From the NCBI GenBank assembly GCA_012719355.1, contig JAAYAM010000043.1:1-35352 (forward strand): a DNA stretch of 35,352 nt, read 5' to 3'. Below, piece by piece: positions 26,556 through 33,200 of this stretch. This DNA comes from Acidobacteriota bacterium. GTDB lineage: Bacteria > Acidobacteriota > UBA6911. A program made the translations under genes and the position numbers. Under the pieces are notes generated by a model. The model ran no database searches, had not been told where the DNA came from, and saw only the letters and a program-made list of their open reading frames with translations. Numbering within the stretch: position 1 is the stretch's first letter; each line of letters starts with the position of its first letter.

Positions 26556-26580
26556 GGGGAGCCGGTTCACCCGGCTCCCC
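26556..26580 (+). terminator. Terminator hairpin of the TonB receptor gene
   Basis: GGGGAGCCGG (26556-26565) and CCGGCTCCCC (26571-26580) form a perfect 10-bp stem with a 5-nt TTCAC loop, 11 nt after the receptor stop. There is no U-tract after it, but strength and position make it a probable transcript end. Confidence 0.6.
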
Positions 26581-26675
26581 GGATCCAAGCCTCTCTCCTC
26601 CGGTCCAGGGGGCCGTCCTTTTCCTGAATATCCATCCTTCCGTGGTGCGAGATCTTCCTCGTGAAAACCCAAACG

Positions 26676-27200
26676 TCAAACATCCGCTCTGGCTGGACCC
26701 AGGCTGATTATGCCTGTATCCCAGATACACCCGCCTGCGCAGTTCCAGCCGTAGTACCAGAGGTAAGTCCGGCTTCTCGCCCGGGAATACGGATCGACCA
26801 CGATGCCGCTGTGTCTCTCCGCCACCTGCGCCCACATGATGTAATTGGAAAATCCCCTCTGAAGATCGCGGAAAAGATCATGCCCGTACCGGCGCGCAAG
26901 AGTTCCGGTGTCTTCGGTGTCCTGGAGAAGCTCGATATTGGCTGAAAGATCACGTCCGTAGCGACGCGTAAACATGTCGATGTCTCTCGCGTTCCGCAGG
27001 AAAAGCACTCGCGATGCGTCTAGGATCGTCACTGTATGGCGATAGCGCAGCGCTTCAGGACGGAACCGCGTGGCGTTGCACCATCGTTTCCAGCTCTCAT
27101 CTACATCGAACCAGAAACCGTTCGGCTTCGGATGTCCACCTTGCGGATAATCCATCCTGCGCAGTGTTATTGGTTCTGATGCCCAATGATAGTACGCCAT
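26676..27200 (-). CDS. Unrecognised soluble protein, Trp/Tyr/Arg-rich
   Basis: This is an open frame of 174 residues on the minus strand. Its composition is protein-like, unlike its shadows: MAYYHWASEPITLRR at the start, HPKPNGFWFDVDESWKRWC near 23-41, repeated RRYG(R/H)DL, and a C-terminal WYYGWNCAGGCIWDTGI. The pattern of an N-terminal YH-x-[AS] followed by KP-x-GFW-x-x-x-D resembles a family of phage and bacterial hypothetical proteins I cannot name. The weak ribosome-binding site and isolation between a terminator and a plus-strand membrane gene leave some doubt. No signal peptide or membrane segment is present. It may be an acquired, possibly phage-derived, gene; that is speculation. Confidence 0.55.
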   Translation of the reverse strand: MAYYHWASEPITLRRMDYPQGGHPKPNGFWFDVDESWKRWCNATRFRPEALRYRHTVTILDASRVLFLRNARDIDMFTRRYGRDLSANIELLQDTEDTGTLARRYGHDLFRDLQRGFSNYIMWAQVAERHSGIVVDPYSRARSRTYLWYYGWNCAGGCIWDTGIISLGPARADV

Positions 27201-27307
27201 GTTGAATGCCGTTTAATACAGATGCTGCACTTTTGTTGTAGTATAGACGAAGATTTCCGACGCATTGCAGGAAACCGTGTGAAGTATCAGGAGGAGGAGT
27301 GACTTTA

Positions 27308-27724
27308 ATGAAACGAGTTCTCTCTTACTCTGTGGTACTGGCGGTGCTTCTTATCGTGCAGACGATTCTGGGCCGGGTGCTGACCGGCAGTTTATCCGTA
27401 CTGACTTATCCGGGCACGATTATCCCGTACATTGTGGCCATCGGATTGTATTACTACTGGTTGTCTCGTGAGGAAGGCATTATCTCCAACCGCAGTCGCA
27501 TACGGTCCGGATTCAGTATGATCGTCTACGGGTCACTGTTGTTTGCGTTTTTCATTCTGATGATTGGCCTGATCTATATGCAGGAGTCAGCGGGTCCAGC
27601 CTTGATGATGGCAGGACTTACGCTGGCCATAAGTATCCTTATTGGCTTCCTTTGGGTCGTTTTGATCAGTTTTCTTTACTCTTACCTGTCCACGCGCAGA
27701 AAATCGCCGGAAAGAACCTGCTGA
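27308..27724 (+). CDS. Small inner-membrane protein (DUF4199-like)
   Basis: From ATG 27308, with GGAGGAG 8 nt upstream, the product has 138 residues. Four hydrophobic segments are visible at about 4-22, 31-48, 66-92 and 98-127. The overall pattern, including YYYWLSREEG and a glycine after the second helix, resembles DUF4199 membrane proteins. It is predicted to lie in the inner membrane with no assigned function. A GTG at 27299 is a possible but less likely start because it falls inside the ribosome-binding site. Confidence 0.72.
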   Translation: MKRVLSYSVVLAVLLIVQTILGRVLTGSLSVLTYPGTIIPYIVAIGLYYYWLSREEGIISNRSRIRSGFSMIVYGSLLFAFFILMIGLIYMQESAGPALMMAGLTLAISILIGFLWVVLISFLYSYLSTRRKSPERTC

Positions 27725-27799
27725 ACTGTTCAATTCAGAAGGTTCGCTGCAGCTCATTTCCGGTTTCATCGCATAGTAGACATTACATGGTGAATAGTA

Positions 27800-27830
27800 T
27801 AGTATACACATGGTACGGTGCTATATACTA
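27800..27830. promoter_or_regulatory. Inverted repeat/AT-rich promoter region before the XRE gene
   Basis: TAGTATA (27800-27806) and TATACTA (27824-27830) form a perfect 7-nt inverted repeat with a 17-nt spacer, immediately before the XRE start. AT-rich TATAGT-like -10 sequences overlap it. XRE regulators often bind such sites to repress their own operon, so autoregulation is plausible. Confidence 0.4.
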
Positions 27831-27853
27831 CCGACATGCCAGAAGGAACTCTT

Positions 27854-28072
27854 TTGAAACTTGGAAACCACATCCGGCGCTGCCGCTTTGATCACGGTGA
27901 GATTTCCCAGCAGGCGCTTGCGAACGCGGTAGGAGTCACGCGGCTTACAATTCATTCCATTGAGAAAGGGAAATTCGTGCCGTCGACGCTCCTGGCGTTC
28001 AAAATCGCGCGCTTCTTCGGGAAAGGTGTCGAGGAGGTCTTTTATCTGACCAACGATGAGAACGAACCATGA
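27854..28072 (+). CDS. XRE-family (Cro/C1-type) small HTH regulator
   Basis: The product has 72 residues from TTG 27854, the start best served by an AGAAGGA site (6-nt spacing). ATG 27836 and GTG 27818 are in frame alternatives. The sequence LGNHIRRCRFDHGEISQQALANAVGVTRLTIHSIEKGKFVPS is a single Cro/C1-type helix-turn-helix, like YozG-class regulators, with a conserved AxxVGVxxxTIxxIE core. Such proteins are DNA-binding repressors. Its TGA overlaps the ATG of the following membrane gene (ATGA), the usual pairing of small XRE regulators with membrane proteins. Confidence 0.85.
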   Translation: MKLGNHIRRCRFDHGEISQQALANAVGVTRLTIHSIEKGKFVPSTLLAFKIARFFGKGVEEVFYLTNDENEP

Positions 28073-28967
28073 AGAAAGGATTTCCGATCGCGAATGGGAT
28101 TGCCCTGTTTTTGGCGTTCGTTTCCATCGGCTGGCTAGTCTACGACTTCTTCATGTTCGGCTTTCTCCGCTCGAAAATGCGCCGCATGGAGACTCTGCTG
28201 CCGTTCGACGAAACCCTCGCCAATTACGTATGGCTCGGGCTCCTCATCTTTCTTGTAGCTCACATGGCATCATTTGTGGCCATTGTCGTCCAGTTCCAGT
28301 GTTTCCGTAAAGCACGCGTGCTGGGCGTCGCCGCCCTGGTCCTGGGCGTGATTTCCTGTATGGGGGTCTCGTCGATTTTGCGGCCATGTCGGATATCGGG
28401 AATGATTACGACCGTGGCAGGGTGGCGGAGCTGGAGTTTCGTGTTCTCTACAGGATCGCCGCCGCCAGGGGCATAGTCTTCCTTGTCGTCATTGCCAATC
28501 TGGTGGAAGCCTTCATTCGGGGGCGCAGGATCCGGGACGAGGAGGTCGTCGCCAGGGATGAGGTTGTACTTGCCATGGTCCACGGGGTCGGAATCTTCTG
28601 CGGGATTGCCGGCCTCCTATGCACCAATGCCGCCTTCCTGTTCCGGCCGGCCCACCCGCTGCTCCACTTCACTTTCCCGTTTCTTTTCGTCCTTACCTTA
28701 ATCCCCTATTGCCTGCTGGCCGGATACTGGGTGGTGACAAAACTGCGCGAAGCCGACTCGAACTGGTATGACGAGAAGGAGTTCCAGGATATTTCAAAGG
28801 CCGGTTTGCTGTCGATGCTCACCACCGCCCCTTTCCTGGCGGGTATTTACGTCGTCAACTACAACGCCCCCAAGAGCCCGATCGACATTCTCCGGTTTCC
28901 GTTCTATCTGTACTTTGCGATGCTCGTCTTCTCGATTTGTTCTCTCTATTTCAGCCGGCACACCTGA
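28069..28967 (+). pseudogene. XRE-associated membrane protein, broken by a -1 frameshift
   Basis: Two overlapping frames together make one membrane protein of about 300 residues. Frame one (28069-28476) gives two clear TM helices and reads correctly to CMG. After that its sequence (RPCRISGMITTVAGWRS) loses membrane character. The -1 frame continues with GLVDFAAMSDIGNDYDRG and four further TM helices to 28967, a natural continuation. The switch point is a G5 run at 28362-28366: re-reading one G restores a single frame. Either the gene is inactivated, or a sequencing/assembly indel dropped one G, or slippage occurs during expression. Translationally coupled to the XRE gene (4-nt overlap). Confidence 0.7.
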
Positions 28968-29014
28968 TCCTGAGACAGGGATGGTGGGGGGGGACGAAGA
29001 GTGGAGGTGGCGGT

Positions 29015-29048
29015 GCAGATTGCACAGATCTCGATCTGTGCAATCTGC
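29015..29048. terminator. Perfect 15-bp palindromic hairpin between convergent genes
   Basis: GCAGATTGCACAGAT (29015-29029) is followed by the tetraloop CTCG and its exact complement (29034-29048). It lies 16 nt after the selenoprotein gene (minus) and 48 nt after the membrane-protein gene (plus), so it can act as a bidirectional terminator. There is no U-tract. Such long perfect palindromes also occur as dispersed REP-like elements; only one copy is visible here. Confidence 0.6.
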
Positions 29049-29063
29049 GTGATGCCTCGGGAA

Positions 29064-29804
29064 CTAGGGTGCGCCGTACTGAATGATCAGGAAATAACCG
29101 GATTCTCCGGCGTTCTTTGCATCAGAGTCGATGAGTACGTAATCACGCTCTGCTTTTTCGCCTTCCTTCCCTTTGAGTTGAATCTCGACCGTTCTGGTCT
29201 GACCCGCCTCGATCGTGATATTCCCTTCGCTGGCGCCGTCGAAATAAACCGTCTGGCCGTCTTTCGACCTGATGCCGGTGACTGTCAGCGGGAGCGTTCC
29301 TTCATTCTTGATCGCAAATGCCTGCTTCTTACCGGCCGCTCTTTCAGCCCCCTGCAGGGTTACCCTGCGCGGAGTGACAGCTATCTTGGCTGCCGGAGCT
29401 TCCTGAACTTCCCCCTTGATGGTAAAGATTTCGACGTTGACGAAACCGGCTACATTGGTGCTGACTATCGCCTTCTTCTCGAAGGGTCCCGGACGTCCTG
29501 CCGTGTCGTAGGTGAGCTTGAGTTCTGTCTTCTCTTTCGGATCCAATCTATGCTTGCCAAGCATAGCCTCTGTGCACGCTCAATTGGTCCTCAGGCTGGT
29601 GATCTCAACCGGCTCACTCCCGATGTTCTCTATTGTTGTCGTTGCGACGGCAGGTTTGCCTTCAGCGACCGTCCCGAAATCGAATTCGACCGGGGTCGCT
29701 TTCAGGACTTGCTCCTGTGACTGCGAATGTGCCAGCGAGACGGCAAGGGCAAATAGGCACACCGCCGTCAGAGTGGCTGCTTGAACGAATCTGTTTCGTC
29801 TCAT
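29064..29804 (-). CDS. Exported DUF1573-family selenoprotein (Sec at in-frame TGA)
   Basis: Minus-strand reading from ATG 29804 gives a signal peptide (LTAVCLFALAVSLAHS), then a DUF1573-type Ig-like domain. An in-frame TGA (29580-29582) falls at codon 75 and the same frame continues to 29064, giving 246 residues. The context is ITSLRTN-U-ACTEAMLGKHRLDPKEKTELKLTYD. DUF1573 proteins have S-C-G-C-T followed by the PGE-x-x-x-IKVTFD strand exactly here, so Sec replaces the first Cys of C-x-C. Thirteen nucleotides after TGA an 8-bp hairpin CTATGCTT/AAGCATAG with GGC loop fits a bacterial SECIS. A second Ig-like half ends the protein. It is predicted periplasmic and lies last in an operon with a rhodanese and a tetraheme cytochrome. 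The role is probably thiol/selenol redox chemistry. Confidence 0.8.
29548..29566 (-). promoter_or_regulatory. Putative bacterial SECIS element of the DUF1573 selenoprotein
   Basis: In the mRNA sense, CTATGCTT pairs perfectly with AAGCATAG around the loop GGC. The stem starts 13 nt and the loop 21 nt after the TGA codon. A G in the first loop position, short loop and this distance match the known features of bacterial SECIS hairpins bound by SelB. Confidence 0.7.
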
Positions 29805-29834
29805 ATGAAGCTCCTTCGGTTTTCAGCCGTGCCG

Positions 29835-30290
29835 TCACTGTAACGGCGTGCCGTGCACGTATTTTACTTTCTCCTCGAAATTGAATTTGGGATCCTGCTT
29901 TTCGGTGTGGCATTGCCTGCAAAGTTCAGGACCGCCATTCTTGATCATGTCGCTCGTCGGGTCCGCAATATGGTTGCTGCCGGGACCGTGACAGGCCTCG
30001 CACTGGACGCCTGCCATTTCCGGAGTCAGGTCATAATCGATGAATCCGCCATCCTGCTCAAATCCCGTGACATGACACTTCACGCACGCCGGCAGGTTCT
30101 CCTGGCCGGATTTCTTCAGACTGTCGATTGCTTTAGCATGCCGTGTCGTCTGATAACCGGCGCTGATGTCACTGTGACAGGGTTCGCACTGCGTCGCTCC
30201 AACGTAGGATCCCGATTTTTCTGAATACATCAATGGGACATTCAACACCAGCAGCAGTATCGAGATACCGTAAACATTCTTAAGTCTCAT
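29835..30290 (-). CDS. Exported tetraheme cytochrome c (cytochrome c554-like)
   Basis: The 151-residue protein has an N-terminal signal sequence (VYGISILLLVLNVPLMY). It carries four CxxCH heme-attachment sites: CEPCH (35-39), CVKCH (69-73), CEACH (97-101) and CRQCH (124-128). The spacing and the GATQCEPCH and GVQCEACHGPGSNH sequences match the cytochrome c554/multiheme Cys-x-x-Cys-His family in which electrons pass between periplasmic partners. It lies between the rhodanese gene (27 nt upstream) and the DUF1573 selenoprotein gene (30 nt downstream), all co-directional and exported. It probably supplies or accepts electrons for the two neighbours' sulfur or selenium chemistry, which is inference. 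Confidence 0.9.
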   Translation of the reverse strand: MRLKNVYGISILLLVLNVPLMYSEKSGSYVGATQCEPCHSDISAGYQTTRHAKAIDSLKKSGQENLPACVKCHVTGFEQDGGFIDYDLTPEMAGVQCEACHGPGSNHIADPTSDMIKNGGPELCRQCHTEKQDPKFNFEEKVKYVHGTPLQ

Positions 30291-30317
30291 AAAATCCTCT
30301 TGGCTCTACCGAGTTTA

Positions 30318-30737
30318 CTATTTCTCGATCGGATATCCAGCCTGCTTCCATCCCTTTATCGATGGGTCTTTAAGAATTCTCACGTTTTCATAGCCGAACC
30401 TGACCAACTGGGCCGCCATGTCGGAGCTGTCGGCTTCACCGGGACCACAGTCGCAGTAGGTGACGATCAGCTGATCTTCCGGCAGTGACCAGACGTCCTC
30501 AAGTTCAATCTGAGTCTTGTACGGGAGAGAGATCGCGCCTTTGATGTGTCCGGCCGCATAGATGTCCTTCGGCTGCACATCTATTATCGTTACGGGCGTC
30601 CCTTTGTCCATCATCTCCTTCAGTTCTTCTATGCTGATGCGTGCAATGTCGGCGCCTGACGCAGAGCCGAACAACAGAAGGAAGACTGCTCCTGCAATCG
30701 AAAGAGCGCACAATCCAGACCAACTCTTGCTTCTCAT
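30318..30737 (-). CDS. Exported rhodanese-like domain protein
   Basis: The 139-residue protein has a signal peptide (LCALSIAGAVFLLLFGSASG) and one rhodanese domain: a conserved IDVQPKDIYAAGHIKGAISLP stretch (52-72) and the active-site loop starting TYCDCGPGE. The usual persulfide-carrying Cys is Cys95; a second Cys97 makes a C-x-C pair that could cycle between thiol and disulfide. Rhodaneses transfer sulfane sulfur. AAGGAG lies 5 nt before the ATG. It heads the exported rhodanese-cytochrome-DUF1573 operon, whose promoter must lie in 30738-31327. Confidence 0.9.
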   Translation of the reverse strand: MRSKSWSGLCALSIAGAVFLLLFGSASGADIARISIEELKEMMDKGTPVTIIDVQPKDIYAAGHIKGAISLPYKTQIELEDVWSLPEDQLIVTYCDCGPGEADSSDMAAQLVRFGYENVRILKDPSIKGWKQAGYPIEK

Positions 30738-31071
30738 AATTCTCCTTCTTCCCTGCCATCTAAAGAATGAAGTCCCGCAGGAACAACTGAATTTACCACA
30801 TCCTGCTCAGCTGCCCAAAAACTGCTTCTACTCAGTATGATGCAGGCGTGGACAGGCAGGTTCACGCCGTGCGCCATATCGCCGCCGGGCCGACCTCTGA
30901 TTCCCGGATTCCCTCCCGTTGACCATTTCATCACTTCCAGCTAAACCTTATAAAGTGCAGGTCTCGTATAGGATATATGGTCTGTAATACGCCACCATAT
31001 TAGTTTCCGGGTTCCGAACCGGTCAAGCAAAAACGCGCACCAGAGGACCTGTCACCGGATCATGATTTTTG

Positions 31072-31100
31072 TTGACTCGATTTCTTCCTCAGGCTAGAGT
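31072..31100 (+). promoter_or_regulatory. Sigma70-like promoter upstream of the UGSC selenoprotein gene
   Basis: TTGACT (31072-31077) is followed after exactly 17 nt by TAGAGT (31095-31100), matching 5 of 6 and 4 of 6 consensus positions. It implies a leader of about 220 nt containing the GC-rich hairpin at 31150-31171. Confidence 0.4.
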
Positions 31101-31149
31101 GGATCTCGCAAAGGCGACGTAGTCTATTATGGGAGATTAAATTGTCTGT

Positions 31150-31171
31150 TCAGGCCGCAGGCGCGGCCTGA
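31150..31171 (+). promoter_or_regulatory. Leader hairpin upstream of the UGSC gene
   Basis: TCAGGCCGC and GCGGCCTGA pair in a perfect 9-bp stem with a 4-nt AGGC loop, about 155 nt before the UGSC start codon. It lies after the putative promoter and so within the leader. Without a U-tract its role is open. Confidence 0.4.
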
Positions 31172-31327
31172 GATAGAGAACTCACCGCATCATACGAAAA
31201 CAAGAAGTTACATCATATCGTTCCATGATGAAACAGATGGCATACAAACAGGGTGTGAATGGTCCTTCGGTCCATGTCGTACACCTCAGCCATGAGGAAC
31301 TTCAGTAGCGAGCAAGGAGGAGAATCT

Positions 31328-33028
31328 ATGTACCGACTGTTGTCCGTTGCGGCTCTGGTGGCTTTCGCCATCCTGGCCGTACACGCACCCTTCGAGACGG
31401 CTGTCGCGAAGGACGCGTCTGAATACCAATATGAGGTATTGAGTCCATGGGCGGAAGTTGATCCCATACCCCTCAGGGGGATTTCCGCCAGGTTAAACAG
31501 CATGGAGGGGAAGAAGATCGGATTGTTCGCAAATTTCAAGCGATCCGCCGTTCCCCAGGCCAATATGGTAGAGAAGAAGCTGAAGACAAAGTTCCCTACC
31601 ATCCAGACGTCGCTGTTCCACTTGAGAGAAGCCAACGTCACCGCGACTGAGACTCCGGAAAAAGACAAGTTTACAGAATGGGTCAAGAGTGTCGACGCGG
31701 TCGTCGCAATGGTGGGCGATTGAGGGTCCTGCACAAAGTTCCTCGCCTACAACGGTGTAGCGGTCGAGGACTTTGGAAAGCCGGTCGTGTTACTGGCTAA
31801 TCGCGGATTCGTGACAGACGCCCATTCTGCGGCGTCAGGTAAAGGTATGCCGGGCGTGAGAGTGGTCGGAACCACCATCGCTTGTGAGTCCACTGTTGAA
31901 GCCGATATCGAGTCCGGTATCGACGGAGCATTGAATGACATCATTGCAGCACTGACGAAACCTCTGACCCAGGAAGAGAAATCTCCTCAGGTCAAGACTG
32001 AAAAAGCTCCCAGAATCGCTTTTAAGGGAACGTATCAGGACGTAAACCAATTCTTCTATCGCAAGGGCTGGGGTGATGGCCTGCCGATCGTTCCTCCGAC
32101 AGAAGCTGCTGTCGCCGAGATGATGACCGGGACGGATCTTCCCGCAAATCACATGGTGGCCAAGCTTATTCCCCGTGGAGGAAAAGCTACCGTAGAGAAG
32201 ATTGCAGTCAACGCAGTCATGGCCGGCGCGCTCCCCACTCACATGCCCCTGATCCTCGCGGCGGTTGACGCACTGGCCGACCCCGCTACCAGGTTTGACA
32301 CCTTTGAAGTCAGTACCGGTTCCTGGGCCCCGTTCTTCCTGATCAACGGTCCAATCCGTAACGAGATCCACATCAACTCAAGCTCCGGCGCCCTCAGTCC
32401 CGGGAACATCGCCAACTCTGCCATCGGACGCGCGGTGGGACTGATCGTCAAGAACATCGGCGGCGCCCGCAAGGGCGTCGAAGATATGGGAACGCTGGGC
32501 AATCCGGGCAAATACTCTCTTGTTCTTGGAGAGAATGAGGAAGAAAGCCCGTGGGATCCCTATCATGTCGGTAAAGGGTACAAGAAAGAGGATAATACCC
32601 TCACAGTCTTCTTCCCGAACCGATATACGATGACTGTTCCTCCGGAGACGAACGCTGAAGGGCTTGCTAAGAGCCTGGCGCGCATGCGGCCGGGTGCACT
32701 TTCGGCCCTGATCGTAATCCCCGATCACGCGAAAATCTTCAAGAGTGAAAGCTGGACCAAGCAACAGGTCAAGGATTTCGTCATCAAGCAGAGTTCCAGT
32801 CCGACCGCCGGCGGCATCATGGGAAGCAACGCCCGGCGAGGTCGCGGCCTGCAGAACGAGGACTTCATGCTCGTCGTTGCCGGAGGTCCGGGAGTATGGC
32901 AGGGGCTGCTGCAAAGTGCAGGCGGCTTCAAGAACAGCTTTGTTACCAGGAAGATCAACCTGCCGAAGAATTGGGACAAGCTTGTCGCGAAATACAAGAA
33001 TCTTGTTCCCAATTACGTTAGGTATTAG
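31328..33028 (+). CDS. Exported UGSC-family selenoprotein with large C-terminal domain (Sec at in-frame TGA)
   Basis: From ATG 31328, behind AAGGAGG, one frame runs to 33028 through a single TGA (31721-31723) at codon 132. The context is AMVGD-U-G-S-C-TKFLAYNGV, the defining U-G-S-C motif of the UGSC family, which is known to contain selenocysteine. The N-terminus is a signal peptide (LLSVAALVAFAILAVHA), so the protein is predicted extracytoplasmic. Residues about 45-215 are the UGSC domain (KKIGLFANFKRSA ... PGVRVVGTTIACEST). Residues about 240-566 form a conserved domain starting FYRKGWGDGLPIVPPTE, which I recognise only as an uncharacterised UGSC-associated region. Total length is 566. A hairpin after the TGA may be its SECIS. 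The function of UGSC proteins is unknown; Sec next to Cys suggests redox chemistry. Confidence 0.85.
31734..31775 (+). promoter_or_regulatory. Putative bacterial SECIS element of the UGSC selenoprotein
   Basis: Beginning 10 nt after the TGA, nested stems CAAAG/CTTTG, TCCTCG/CGAGGA and CTACA/TGTAG stack into one hairpin with small bulges and a 4-nt ACGG loop. The loop starts about 28 nt after the TGA, inside the usual range. The loop lacks the G normally seen in its first two positions, so support is weaker than for the DUF1573 element. Confidence 0.5.
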
Positions 33029-33037
33029 CCACGGGTT

Positions 33038-33098
33038 CCGGGTTTCCATCGAAGGCACGAGATCGGGCTCCGGTCCCCAGCCTTCCACGGAAACCCGG
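33038..33098 (+). other. Structured RNA element between UGSC and aldehyde oxidoreductase genes
   Basis: CCGGGTTTCC (33038-33047) pairs perfectly with GGAAACCCGG (33089-33098), enclosing a second stem GAAGG/CCTTC (33051-33055 with 33081-33085) and a GC-rich loop. The element starts 9 nt after the UGSC stop. It may terminate most transcripts or act as a processing site that sets different levels for the two genes. Confidence 0.45.
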
Positions 33099-33200
33099 AC
33101 GCCCCGTTTGTGACGCGGACCCACGCTCTTCAGATAGTCCAGATACGAGAAAGCGATGTCGCCAGCCCGACCTGACGGCCCTGATCAGTGGAGATGAGAA

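Larger units (their letters stand above)
30738..31327. other. Divergent intergenic region between the two selenoprotein operons
   Basis: This is 590 nt without a convincing gene; the open frames in it lack ribosome-binding sites and protein-like sequence. It carries a sigma70-like promoter (31072-31100) and a 9-bp hairpin TCAGGCCGC/GCGGCCTGA (31150-31171) in the leader of the UGSC gene. A short palindrome GGTTC-C-GAACC lies near 31011-31021. Shared regulation of both operons from this region is plausible. Confidence 0.5.

Noticed and set aside
29001-29720. 239-residue open frame on the plus strand
   Set aside because: Opposite the DUF1573 selenoprotein, without a ribosome-binding site or recognisable domain.
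29580-29804. A short 74-residue protein ending at TGA, and a second gene 29064-29564
   Set aside because: Same frame; the stop falls at the conserved Cys of DUF1573, the downstream ATG lies inside the SECIS-like hairpin and has no ribosome-binding site.
31259-31723. A 154-residue protein ending at TGA, and a separate 413-residue gene at 31787-33028
   Set aside because: Same frame, one TGA between them at the U of U-G-S-C, and the second part lacks a ribosome-binding site. One selenoprotein explains both; a pseudogene would not place the stop at this exact codon.
31213-31734. 173-residue minus-strand open frame over the UGSC start
   Set aside because: Antisense shadow of the UGSC signal peptide and domain; Ser/Thr-rich without any conserved pattern.
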